NCBI RefSeq assembly: GCF_014641495.1
Contig: NZ_BMHV01000005.1
Coordinates: 794-64,793 of the forward strand
DNA length: 64,000 nucleotides
Direction of reading: 5' to 3'
DNA from: Terasakiella brassicae
Lineage (GTDB): Bacteria > Pseudomonadota > Alphaproteobacteria > Rhodospirillales > Terasakiellaceae
A model generated the notes under the pieces. It saw nothing but the letters and a program-made list of their open reading frames with translations, made no database searches and was not told where the DNA came from. Position numbers and translations under genes: made by a program. Every line of letters begins with the position of its first letter. Within the stretch, counting starts at the first letter, position 1. Positions 8,881-17,083 of this stretch are shown here, piece by piece.

Positions 8881-8909
8881 TTGCAAATTGCGTTTTGACG
8901 CTGTATAAG
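8881..8909 (+). promoter_or_regulatory. Candidate sigma-70 promoter of ndk
   Basis: TTGCAA at 8881-8886, a 17-base spacer, and TATAAG at 8904-8909 lie 74 bases before the ndk start codon. Confidence 0.5.
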
Positions 8910-8982
8910 GCGCCCACTTTGTCGCTGGGTATCCGTCCCGGTGACTTCACAGAGATTTTACAGACAAAGGGGTTTCCCTATT

Positions 8983-9405
8983 ATGGCTATCGAACGTACA
9001 CTGTCCATCATCAAACCGGACGCAACTCGCCGCAACCTGACGGGTCAAATCGTCGCTCGTTTTGAAGAAAAAGGCCTGCGCGTCGTTGCTTCCAAGCGCA
9101 TCCAACTGACTCAAAAACAAGCTGAAGGCTTCTACGCTGTGCATAAAGAGCGTTCTTTCTTCGGTGAACTGGTTGAATACATGATCTCCGAACCGGTTGT
9201 TGTACAGGTTCTGGAAGGCGAAAACGCCATCCTCGCTAACCGCGAAATCATGGGCGCAACAAACCCGGCAAACGCAGAAGAAGGCACAATCCGCAAAGAT
9301 TTCGCCATCGACGTTCAAGAAAACTCCGTCCACGGTTCCGACGCTCCGGAAACGGCTGCAGAAGAAATCAAATACTTCTTCTCCGAGTGCGAAATCGTCG
9401 GCTAA
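8983..9405 (+). CDS. ndk: Nucleoside diphosphate kinase
   Basis: Transfers the gamma-phosphate of ATP to nucleoside diphosphates through a phospho-histidine, balancing NTP and dNTP pools in the cytoplasm. The 140-residue length is typical. The family start [11 protein letters not shown] is present, and the catalytic His117 lies in NSVHGSD. The start at 8983 follows an AAGGGG ribosome site; an upstream in-frame ATG at 8941 has no family similarity. It is a single gene between a promoter at 8881-8909 and a strong terminator at 9433-9472, divergent from the ABC-F gene. Confidence 0.97.
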   Translation: MAIERTLSIIKPDATRRNLTGQIVARFEEKGLRVVASKRIQLTQKQAEGFYAVHKERSFFGELVEYMISEPVVVQVLEGENAILANREIMGATNPANAEEGTIRKDFAIDVQENSVHGSDAPETAAEEIKYFFSECEIVG

Positions 9406-9432
9406 TCTGACATCCTCAGATCGCAAACGAAT

Positions 9433-9472
9433 AAAAAGCGGTGCTTCCTACATGGAAAGCACCGCTTTTTTT
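9433..9472 (+). terminator. Rho-independent terminator after ndk
   Basis: A stem of aaaaagcggtgctt with its complement aagcaccgctttttt, separated by a short loop, ends in a T run. It lies 27 bases after the ndk stop. Confidence 0.85.
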
Positions 9473-9654
9473 GTGTTGGATTAACGCTCACGCTTGTCTA
9501 GAAAAACCGGCCCAAAAGCAACAGACCGGTAACTGTCCCCCGAACTTCCCCCGAACTGTGGCAGAACTGATAGCGGAATTGTTTACTAATTATTCCTTTT
9601 TGAATATATGTTTAGAAGGTTTATTAATTTAGTCATCCTGTGTAAATAAAGCAT

Positions 9655-10938
9655 ATGTCCTCATATCATCAAGATATCCAATTTCTTGTTTCAGAAACGC
9701 TTAACTATGACCCTCTGGGGGATAAGAATGTGTCATTAATTGACCGCATGCTTTTTCCTGCTCCAACTGGAGGGAGTTATTCTGCACCTAAAAGTGTAAG
9801 AGAGAGGTTGTATGCGTTAGCTGAAAAAAGCCTACAAAACACCCCAAAGCTTAAGGGGAAGATGACTATAAATGAATTTGCAGAGTATCTAAGGCCAGAA
9901 ATTGCCAGAATTATTTATAATAAAGCTATTCCAGATAAAGATACAGTAACCAAACTTTTACAAAGGGTTCGAAAAAAGGCAGTTAATGATTTAAAAACAC
10001 TAACTCATTATTTTCCTTGCTCATTAGCATCAGATAGTCGGCAAATGGAGTTTAGTATTGGCCCCGTAACCTTCACTTCTCAAAAGAAGTGGCAAGAATT
10101 TATCTCATCTGAGAAACATGATAATAAGGATAAATACTTTGATGAGGCTAGAAAATACTACAGTAAATTCAAATGGATAGCTTCAGTAGATATTGAAGAA
10201 TGCAGTGCTCAAATATCAGAAGAACGAGCAAAAAAGGCCCTGGAAATTTCTCTAGAAGCTTTGTCTGCTGTTTTTTCTTCACAAGGCTCTGAAGGATTAA
10301 GTTTCCAAAACCTTATACACTCGCCTATCAAAACTCATCGACTTATTAAGGAAAAGGGTAAGGAGTTCAATGCATCTACCCAAATTTCTTGGAAAGGCCA
10401 TCACTTATCTGAAAATTGGTTTTCAGAAATTACTCAGCATGGCTTCAATTTATACTTGCAAGCTGTAGGAGATATCGTGTCTGAGCAAGTCAAAAATAAT
10501 GTTACTGATTTGATGCGTAGATATATAGACGCTTTGCACTGGTACGGAGAAGGCATTCGAGAAAAAGATGCAGGTGTCAAAATTATTAAACTTACATCTG
10601 CAATAGAAACACTGGTATTTACAAAACCTCACGATAGTGCGAAGACGCGAACATTCAAAGAAAGAAGTAGTTCTTTGATTGCTTTTAAAAATCCTCAAGA
10701 ATATCGAAATTTAAAGAAGAAATTTAATCAAATGTATGACGCTCGATCAGGTGTAATTCATGGGCGGATTAAATATGGAACAATTAAATGGGCTACGGCT
10801 CATGAATATGAAGGGTTATGTCGATCAGTGTTATTTCAAGCTATTCAATACTATCAATCAATTGGTTTCAATACTGCTGAGAACCTTGAAGACGAGTTTA
10901 ACTTCTTAGTTGAAACAGTATCCAAAGCAGCAGCTTAA
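9655..10938 (+). CDS. HEPN-type protein, possible abortive-infection (ApeA-like) nuclease
   Basis: A 427-residue protein with no signal peptide or membrane segment. Near the C-terminus, DARSGVIHGR contains an Rx4H motif (Arg364, His369), the catalytic motif of HEPN RNases; the surrounding helical block (about 285-415) resembles the HEPN domain seen in ApeA-type anti-phage proteins. The N-terminal 280 residues are not recognised. The gene stands alone and is clearly more AT-rich than ndk upstream and holC-pepA downstream, suggesting acquisition by transfer. The start is weakly supported (no clear ribosome site). A role in defence is inference from the HEPN motif and base composition; other HEPN proteins of unknown function share this motif. 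Confidence 0.55.
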   Translation: MSSYHQDIQFLVSETLNYDPLGDKNVSLIDRMLFPAPTGGSYSAPKSVRERLYALAEKSLQNTPKLKGKMTINEFAEYLRPEIARIIYNKAIPDKDTVTKLLQRVRKKAVNDLKTLTHYFPCSLASDSRQMEFSIGPVTFTSQKKWQEFISSEKHDNKDKYFDEARKYYSKFKWIASVDIEECSAQISEERAKKALEISLEALSAVFSSQGSEGLSFQNLIHSPIKTHRLIKEKGKEFNASTQISWKGHHLSENWFSEITQHGFNLYLQAVGDIVSEQVKNNVTDLMRRYIDALHWYGEGIREKDAGVKIIKLTSAIETLVFTKPHDSAKTRTFKERSSSLIAFKNPQEYRNLKKKFNQMYDARSGVIHGRIKYGTIKWATAHEYEGLCRSVLFQAIQYYQSIGFNTAENLEDEFNFLVETVSKAAA

Positions 10939-11149
10939 GTCATGGAAAGGTTACATTACTACGTACGTTGAGCAATAAGGGGCATTAATTTCGATCTAAT
11001 CTAACAGTCCTTCTGGCAAACAAGAAGAGTTACCCGTTTTAGTAAAGATACAATTCCTTTATACATAGACATAGATCCCCGATTGAGGGTGAAAGTAATT
11101 CTGGCATTTTGTTTTCCTTGACAGGCAAAGCCTTTAAAACTTTCCCCAC
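10939..11149. other. Gene-free stretch between HEPN gene and holC
   Basis: About 210 AT-rich bases where the plus-strand HEPN gene and minus-strand holC converge. I see no clear terminator, RNA or coding region. Confidence 0.4.
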
Positions 11150-11599
11150 TTAAGCCTTTTTCTCCCAGCCGCCGTTGTCGGTTTGTTGCCAGTAGGTCAA
11201 GGTGTGTTCGGCCTCTTTGTAGGCCTTCCATTGCACACGCGCATTTTGGACGGCTTGATCGCTTCGTCCGTCAAAGACGACAAAGCAACGTTCAAAGTTG
11301 GGTAAATCGGTTCGGTCCGCCCCGTCACACAGGAAAAGAAAAGTCGCCTCGTTCGGGTTTTCCGCATCCGGGGTAATCCAGATCGGCTGTCGGTCTGCAT
11401 GTCCATCTTTTGTGGTCCCATGCGGTAACCAACTGTCCGGTTGATAGGTCCAAAGATCGTTGGCCAATGCTTCGGCCCGTTCACTGGAGCCCACTTGCAC
11501 GATGGCGCGTTTTCCCACCTGCAGGGTTTTTTCCAGCAGTTTGGGCAAAGCCTGTTCCAAAGAGAACTTTGTCAGGTGGTAAAACGCAATATCCGTCAC
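11150..11599 (-). CDS. holC: DNA polymerase III subunit chi
   Basis: Chi is a clamp-loader accessory subunit that links the polymerase III holoenzyme to single-strand binding protein. The 149-residue protein has the family pattern: FYHLT near the N-terminus, then GKRAIVQVGS, WLPHGT, PIWITP and a late WKAYKEAEH. It follows pepA by 13 bases in the common pepA-holC order, so the two are probably co-transcribed. Confidence 0.9.
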   Translation of the reverse strand: MTDIAFYHLTKFSLEQALPKLLEKTLQVGKRAIVQVGSSERAEALANDLWTYQPDSWLPHGTTKDGHADRQPIWITPDAENPNEATFLFLCDGADRTDLPNFERCFVVFDGRSDQAVQNARVQWKAYKEAEHTLTYWQQTDNGGWEKKA

Positions 11600-11612
11600 G
11601 AGCCTTCAGACC

Positions 11613-13118
11613 TTATCCTTCAAAGTATTTTGCAACCAGCTTATCCAGCAAGCGCACCCCATAGCCCGTACCGCCACGCGGCACGGTCGGACGGTCTTTT
11701 GTTGACCAGGCCATACCGGCAATATCGATATGCGCCCATGTGGTGTCCTTGACAAAACGTTGCAGAAATTTTGCCGCTGTGATCGAGCCACCAAAACGTC
11801 CACCGACATTTTTCATATCGGCGATTTGAGAATTGATCAACTCGTCATAGGCGCTATCCATCGGGAAAGGCCAGACTTTTTCCCCGGTTTCATCACCGGC
11901 TTTTTTCAGTTTTTCTGCAAGATCGTCATCATTGGCAAACACACCTGCGCGTTCTTGGCCCAACGACACCAAAATCGCCCCGGTCAAGGTTGCCAGATTG
12001 ATGATGGTCTTCGGTTCAAATTCCTGCTGGGTATAGGTCAAGGCATCCGCCAGCACAAGGCGGCCTTCTGCATCCGTGTTGATGACTTCGATCGTTTGAC
12101 CATCCATAGAGGTCACCACATCACCGGGACGTTGCGCGTTGCCATCGGGCATATTTTCCACCAGACCGATCACCCCGACCACATTGACGTTGGCTTTGCG
12201 CCCTGCCAAGGCTTTCATGGCACCGGTGACAGCACCTGCCCCGCCCATGTCCCATTTCATGTCTTCCATACCCGGCCCCGGTTTAATACAGATCCCGCCG
12301 GTATCGAACGTCACGCCTTTCCCCACCAAGGCAAGCTGCACAGATTTGGCTTTGCGTCCGCCGTTTTGCAACCCGTTCCAGCGCATGGTGACCAGACGGG
12401 ATTCGCGACGACTGCCTTGGCCAACACCCAACAGCGCATTCATACCCAGCTTGGCCATTTCCGCTTCGCCCAACACATTGACCTCGACACCCAATTCAAC
12501 CAATTCGCGGCAGATATCGGCAAAGCTATCCGGGTATAAAACATTGGCGGGTTCGGACACCAGATCACGGGTCAGGAAAATCCCTTCGGCAATTTTTTCA
12601 AGGTCTTCAAAGGCATTGCGCGCACGTCCGCCACTTGGCGTCATAATTTTCAAGGCACGGATTGACGGTTTTTTATCGTCTTCTTCCTTGGTGCGGTATT
12701 TATCGAAACGATAAGATCGCAGCAACGCCCCATAGGCGATATGGGCCGCATGTTCCCAAACGCGGGCATCGGCCTCTTCAACCGCATCAAAGGCAATGCT
12801 GACAGTGCGCGGTTGTTGTCCACCCAACACGTGATAGATCGTCCCGCCAAGTTTTTCTGCACCCAACAGGTCCAGTGCCTTGGGTTTGCCTGCACCAATC
12901 AAAAGGACGCGTTCCAGCTTTGTCCCGCCGGGGGCCAGTACAGAAACAACTTCGCCCAGCTTCCCTTTGAATTTTGCAATTTTCGCCGCACGGGAAAGCG
13001 CACCATCGACCTGCTTATCAATCGCAGCGGCACTTTCCGACAGATCCCCGCCCTCAAAGCCAATAACCACAAGAACACCCGTCTCCGGCAAACCCGGTTT
13101 CGTGAACGAAATTTTCAT
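11613..13118 (-). CDS. pepA: Leucyl aminopeptidase (M17)
   Basis: Cytosolic di-metal aminopeptidase that removes N-terminal residues from peptides; in some bacteria it also acts as a DNA-binding factor. The M17 signature NTDAEGRL begins at residue 347, and the metal-binding block VGKGVTFDTGG precedes it, with WDMGGAG between. The length of 501 residues is normal. It is the first gene of the pepA-holC pair; the upstream 126 bases to the amrS end hold no other gene. Confidence 0.95.
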   Translation of the reverse strand: MKISFTKPGLPETGVLVVIGFEGGDLSESAAAIDKQVDGALSRAAKIAKFKGKLGEVVSVLAPGGTKLERVLLIGAGKPKALDLLGAEKLGGTIYHVLGGQQPRTVSIAFDAVEEADARVWEHAAHIAYGALLRSYRFDKYRTKEEDDKKPSIRALKIMTPSGGRARNAFEDLEKIAEGIFLTRDLVSEPANVLYPDSFADICRELVELGVEVNVLGEAEMAKLGMNALLGVGQGSRRESRLVTMRWNGLQNGGRKAKSVQLALVGKGVTFDTGGICIKPGPGMEDMKWDMGGAGAVTGAMKALAGRKANVNVVGVIGLVENMPDGNAQRPGDVVTSMDGQTIEVINTDAEGRLVLADALTYTQQEFEPKTIINLATLTGAILVSLGQERAGVFANDDDLAEKLKKAGDETGEKVWPFPMDSAYDELINSQIADMKNVGGRFGGSITAAKFLQRFVKDTTWAHIDIAGMAWSTKDRPTVPRGGTGYGVRLLDKLVAKYFEG

Positions 13119-13244
13119 AAAATCCTCACTTCATTGCATTTGTTTTGCACAGGTTAGCCGGAAGTTTGACCGAGGAAAACCATAAAAAATATAAGTTTAT
13201 ATATTTCCATAAAAGAAATACGAAAAAATAGAGTGAAATTGAAC

Positions 13245-14309
13245 CTATTTAAACCGTAAAGGGACACGTTTTCGCCCCCACGACCCGGCAGGCCCATCAA
13301 AGCACCCTGCACATTTTGTGCCGCACGACAGACAATGACCATCGTGATCCAGGTGCCATTCGGACAATTCGTACCAATCCCGTTTGATCAAAACCGCGCC
13401 ACAGTTATGGCAATAGGTCGTATCGCCTTCTTCATGGTGAACATTGCCCGTATAGGCATAGCGCACCCCGTTGGCAAGCGCAATTTCACGCGCCCGTATC
13501 AAGGTTTGCGCCGGGGTGCGCGGTTTATCCTGCATTTTCCAGTCCGGATGAAAGGCGCTGAAATGCATGGGCACGTTCACACCCAGTTCACGCACCACCC
13601 ATTTGGTCATGTCATCAATTTCATCTGCACCGTCATTTTCACCGGGGATCAAAAGATCGGTGATTTCAAACCAAACATTTGTTTGATGTTTCAGATAGAC
13701 CAGCGTTTCAAGAACATCGTTTAAATGAGCACTGCACAATGTATGGTAAAAATCTTCGCGAAACGATTTTAAATCCACATTCACCGCATCCATATGGGCG
13801 AAAAACTCTTTGCGGGCCTCTGCATGAATATATCCGGCAGTCACCGCCACCGTCTTAATGCCCTGTGCGCGGCACGCCTTTGCCACATCGACAGCATATT
13901 CTAAAAAAATCACCGGATCGTTATAGGTAAACGCCACCGATTTGCATTTGGCTTGCACACAGGCGCGCGCAATCATCTCCGGTGTCGCCTCAGCTTGTAG
14001 CTTATCAAATTCACGCGATTTAGAAATATCCCAATTCTGGCAAAACTTGCATGTCAGATTACACCCCGCCGTTCCAAAAGATAAAACGGGTGTGCCGGGA
14101 TAAAAATGGTTAAGCGGTTTCTTTTCAATCGGATCAATGCAAAACCCGCTGGACCGACCATAGGTGGTCAAGACCATCTGCCCACCTTCGTTCGCACGCA
14201 CAAAACACAAGCCGCGTTGCCCCGGCTTTATTTTACAATCGCGCGGGCACAAATCGCATTGAATGCGACCATCTTCAAGCTGGTGCCAGTATCGTGCGTG
14301 ATGAACCAT
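13245..14309 (-). CDS. amrS: AmmeMemoRadiSam system radical SAM enzyme
   Basis: A radical SAM protein of the AmrS type. The cluster-binding Cys are C83, C87 and C90 in CNLTCKFC. Extra Cys sets occur at the N-terminus (CDLCPRDC and GLC) and at the C-terminus (CHNCG, CLSCGTKCAGC), typical of this family and suggesting further metal sites. Length is 354 residues. The family is defined by co-occurrence with Memo and AMMECR1 proteins; both are present here as one fused gene at 24302-25759, about 10 kb away. The reaction of the system is not established. The start at 14309 (MVHHARYW) is the first Met and fits the family. Confidence 0.88.
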   Translation of the reverse strand: MVHHARYWHQLEDGRIQCDLCPRDCKIKPGQRGLCFVRANEGGQMVLTTYGRSSGFCIDPIEKKPLNHFYPGTPVLSFGTAGCNLTCKFCQNWDISKSREFDKLQAEATPEMIARACVQAKCKSVAFTYNDPVIFLEYAVDVAKACRAQGIKTVAVTAGYIHAEARKEFFAHMDAVNVDLKSFREDFYHTLCSAHLNDVLETLVYLKHQTNVWFEITDLLIPGENDGADEIDDMTKWVVRELGVNVPMHFSAFHPDWKMQDKPRTPAQTLIRAREIALANGVRYAYTGNVHHEEGDTTYCHNCGAVLIKRDWYELSEWHLDHDGHCLSCGTKCAGCFDGPAGSWGRKRVPLRFK

Positions 14310-14338
14310 TCAGGTAGTATATAACGGAAATAGAGAGG

Positions 14339-15358
14339 TTAGAAGATCATTTCGTCTTCGTCGCCGCCTGTGGAAATGACGATTTCACCGGAATCTGCCA
14401 GTTGTTTGGCAATCACAACAATTTCAGCCTGTGCTTCATCCACATCGCGCAGACGTACAGGCCCCATTGCCTCCATATCTTCTTTCATCATTTTACCGGC
14501 GCGTTCCGACATATTTTCAAAGAACAGGTCTTTGACGGAGTCCGCCCCGCCTTTCAAGGCCATCGCCAGTTTGTCTTTTTCAACCGTGCGCAACAACACC
14601 TGAATACCGGCTTTATCGACACGTACAAGATCGTCAAAGGTAAACATCAAGGCCTTGATGCGTTCTGCTGATTCACGGTTGCGTTCTTCCAAAGAGGTAA
14701 TAAAGCGGTTTTCGGTATTGCGATCCAGATTGTTAAAGATATCCGCCATCAATTCGTGCGTGTCACGGCGTTGTGTACGGGCAAGGTTGGTCATAAATTC
14801 TGAACGCAATGTTTTTTCAACGCTATCGAGAACTTCTTTTTGCACCGCTTCCATACGCAGCAAACGCATGATCACTTCCATCGCATAGTTTTCAGGCAAA
14901 AGCGATAAAACACGCGCGGCATGGTCCGGTCTGATCTTGGACAGCACAACGGCAATGGTTTGCGGATATTCGTTTTTAAAATAATTGGCAAGAACGGCTT
15001 CGTGAACGTTATCCAGCTTGTCCCACATGGTCCGACCGGCCGGACCGCGAATTTCTTCCATAATCCCGGCGACACGATCTTTGGGCAGGGCTTTGCGTAA
15101 GAGACGTTCTGTGCTGTCAAATGTCCCGACCAATGACCCGGCAGACGAAAGTTGATCGGCAAATTCAACAAACAAACGTTCGATTACCGTCGAGCTGACC
15201 GAGCCTAAACTCGCCATAACTTGAGAGAGTTCGCGAATTTCTTCGTTGTCCATCATCTCAAATAATTTACCGGAATGCTCTTCACCCAGAGAAAGCATGA
15301 AAATCGCTGCTTTTTCTTGTCCGGTCAGGCTACGATAATCATCTTTAACTCTTGCCAT
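14339..15358 (-). CDS. fliG: Flagellar motor switch protein FliG
   Basis: FliG forms the cytoplasmic switch ring with FliM and FliN and transmits torque from the MotA stator. At 339 residues it has family length. The middle-domain motif usually written EHPQT appears as EYPQT at 130-134, and the C-terminal torque helix follows [10 protein letters not shown]. The C-terminus is acidic (GGDEDEMIF). It stands alone here, away from other flagellar genes, divergent from the MliC-like gene. The His-to-Tyr change in the motif is a tolerated variant in the family as far as I know. Confidence 0.95.
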   Translation of the reverse strand: MARVKDDYRSLTGQEKAAIFMLSLGEEHSGKLFEMMDNEEIRELSQVMASLGSVSSTVIERLFVEFADQLSSAGSLVGTFDSTERLLRKALPKDRVAGIMEEIRGPAGRTMWDKLDNVHEAVLANYFKNEYPQTIAVVLSKIRPDHAARVLSLLPENYAMEVIMRLLRMEAVQKEVLDSVEKTLRSEFMTNLARTQRRDTHELMADIFNNLDRNTENRFITSLEERNRESAERIKALMFTFDDLVRVDKAGIQVLLRTVEKDKLAMALKGGADSVKDLFFENMSERAGKMMKEDMEAMGPVRLRDVDEAQAEIVVIAKQLADSGEIVISTGGDEDEMIF

Positions 15359-15510
15359 TATATTTCAATCAAAGATTTTAGAGTTTCAATACCATGTTCT
15401 AAAACCCATTTTTAAAAACAATGTATTTCAGTCATATATACTCCCTATTTCAATAAAATCCTATAAGTTTTCCAGTATGCTAAAAGCAAACCCAAAACGA
15501 GATAAATTCG

Positions 15511-15816
15511 ATGTTCAAACTTCATAAACACCTATTAATCGTAAGTCTGATATTGTTGTCAGGGGCCTGCACAATGGCCCAACCCAATCTGACCTCATAC
15601 AAGTGTGACGATTTGACGGAAATCACCGTTCAATGGCAAGACGATAAGGCTCTGCTTCAAATCGGCAAGACGCAAAAAATATCTTTAGTCCACGTTCGCG
15701 CAGCCTCCGGCGCACGTTATGCCAATGATCAACACGAAATATGGGAACATCACGCTCAGTTGCGTTGGACAGATAAAAACGGCACCGTCCGTCTTTGCCA
15801 CCCAAGCATTCCATAA
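15511..15816 (+). CDS. Small MliC-like lipoprotein
   Basis: A 101-residue exported protein. The N-terminus is a hydrophobic signal with LLSGAC, a weak lipobox ending at Cys20. The mature part follows the MliC pattern (inhibitor of c-type lysozyme): YKC, a beta strand with ITVQW, the SGARY block, an EIW block and a late Cys that can pair with the first. MliC proteins bind in the lysozyme active site through the SGxxY loop. The gene is divergent from fliG and has no close partner downstream. Family assignment rests on the motif order and is moderately sure. Confidence 0.7.
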   Translation: MFKLHKHLLIVSLILLSGACTMAQPNLTSYKCDDLTEITVQWQDDKALLQIGKTQKISLVHVRAASGARYANDQHEIWEHHAQLRWTDKNGTVRLCHPSIP

Positions 15817-16184
15817 AGGACAAATGCCTAGTTTTTACGCACAGACCTTAAAATTCGATCACATTTTGTGCGGCGCAACATGCTTGATCTTCTCTACGTT
15901 TCCCCCAAACCATGCAGTTTATCTGGGCTTTTCACGCTTGGCATGGTTCCTGAATAGAAGAGTTTGAATTTTGGCAACGGCGCCAAAAGGACATTCTTAA
16001 TGAATAACAGCAACGTCGCTGACCTTCTTCCCGGCTTTTGGGGAGTTGTTGTCATGCGGCGTTTTTTTGTTGAAAGAGTGCGTTGTCTTCACATGCCTTT
16101 TTAATCATTTCCCTCTTCATTGGCGAGAAGCAGCAAGCCTCTTTTTAACAGACTGGTTTCAATTATTATTAGAGGATCTTAACC
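15817..16184. other. Leader region of the FNT-cyanase cluster
   Basis: About 370 bases before the FNT gene. An inverted repeat, aaccatgc with gcatggtt about 23 bases later, lies at about 15908-15944. A 34-codon reading frame (16000-16104) follows. The FNT start has a purine-rich aggatctt site just upstream. No promoter stands out. Confidence 0.4.
16000..16104 (+). CDS. Possible 34-residue leader peptide
   Basis: ATG AAT AAC at 16000 opens a 34-codon frame ending at TAA 16102-16104, 80 bases before the FNT gene. The predicted peptide is hydrophobic in the middle (FWGVVV). It has no recognisable family and no strong ribosome site. It could be a leader peptide or chance. Confidence 0.2.
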   Translation: MNNSNVADLLPGFWGVVVMRRFFVERVRCLHMPF

Positions 16185-17027
16185 ATGTCTTATATCGCAC
16201 CTGCCGAGTTTGCGACCAAAATGGTCGATGCAGGCGAATCAAAGATTTTTATGTCAACGAAAGACACACTGATTCGTGCCTATATGGCCGGCGCCATTCT
16301 CGCGCTTGCCGCCGCTTTTGCCGTCACTATCGCCGTAAACACCGGACAGTTTCTGATCGGGGCTTTGCTTTTCCCTGTTGGGTTTTGCACACTTTACCTG
16401 CTCGGCTTTGATCTTTTAACAGGTGTTTTCACCCTATGTCCGCTTGCCCTACTCGACAAACGCCCCGGAGTAACCGTTGGCGGTGTCTTGCGCAACTGGG
16501 GGCTTGTTTTTATCGGTAATTTTGCGGGTGCCTTCACCGTTGCCGTTTTCATGGCTATCATCTTCACAACCGGTTTTAGCGAAGCCCCCAATGCCGTTGG
16601 TCAGAAAATTGGCATCATTGGCGAGGCTCGGACTGTTGGCTATGCCGAACACGGTTTTGCAGGGATGCTGACCTTGTTTGTGCGCGCAGTTATGTGTAAC
16701 TGGATGGTGTCCACCGGCGTTGTCGCGGCGATGATGTCCACCTCCGTTTCCGGTAAGGTAATCGCCATGTGGATGCCGATTTTGGTGTTCTTCTACCTTG
16801 GTTTCGAACATTCCATCGTCAACATGTTTCTGTTTCCGTCCGGTTTGCTGTTAGGTGGTAACTTCACCATCATGGATTATTTGTTCTGGAACGAAATTCC
16901 AACCGTCCTTGGCAACCTTGTCGGCGGTGTTACCTTTGTTGGCGGCATGATCTACGCCACACACTACAAAACGTCCCCAAAACGCAATGCAGGCGCCACC
17001 TCTTCTGTGAAAGCACCCGCTGAATAA
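16185..17027 (+). CDS. Formate/nitrite transporter (FNT) family channel
   Basis: FNT proteins are pentameric inner-membrane channels for small monovalent anions such as formate, nitrite or hydrosulfide. This 280-residue protein shows six membrane segments with the FNT repeats, including the GFDLLTGVF and CNWMVSTG blocks and the EHSIVNMF block near the fifth segment. It heads a cluster with a phosphatase/kinase fusion and cyanase, so nitrite or cyanate are plausible substrates; this is inferred from context. A terminator directly behind it (17039-17071) should make it more abundant than the downstream genes. The start at 16185 fits the family N-terminus. Confidence 0.85.
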   Translation: MSYIAPAEFATKMVDAGESKIFMSTKDTLIRAYMAGAILALAAAFAVTIAVNTGQFLIGALLFPVGFCTLYLLGFDLLTGVFTLCPLALLDKRPGVTVGGVLRNWGLVFIGNFAGAFTVAVFMAIIFTTGFSEAPNAVGQKIGIIGEARTVGYAEHGFAGMLTLFVRAVMCNWMVSTGVVAAMMSTSVSGKVIAMWMPILVFFYLGFEHSIVNMFLFPSGLLLGGNFTIMDYLFWNEIPTVLGNLVGGVTFVGGMIYATHYKTSPKRNAGATSSVKAPAE

Positions 17028-17038
17028 ACTCTTATCGC

Positions 17039-17071
17039 GAAGCCCGGCTTTTTCGTCGGGCTTCATTTTTT
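17039..17071 (+). terminator. Intra-cluster terminator after the FNT gene
   Basis: Stem gaagcccg (17039-17046) and cgggcttc (17057-17064) with a 10-base loop, followed by ATTTTTT. It lies between the FNT stop and the kinase start only 57 bases apart, and so probably limits read-through. Confidence 0.8.
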
Positions 17072-17083
17072 AAAAGGTCTGCC

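Noticed and set aside
9511-9560. Short direct repeat cccccgaact in the ndk-HEPN gap as a possible attachment site
   Set aside because: Two copies are adjacent, no integrase or tRNA is nearby, and no second flanking copy was found after the HEPN gene.
11730-12539. 269-codon plus-strand frame opposite pepA
   Set aside because: Antisense shadow of a conserved gene, no family similarity.
16046-16411. Reading frame overlapping the FNT start
   Set aside because: Out of frame with the clear FNT gene and without similarity; a shadow.
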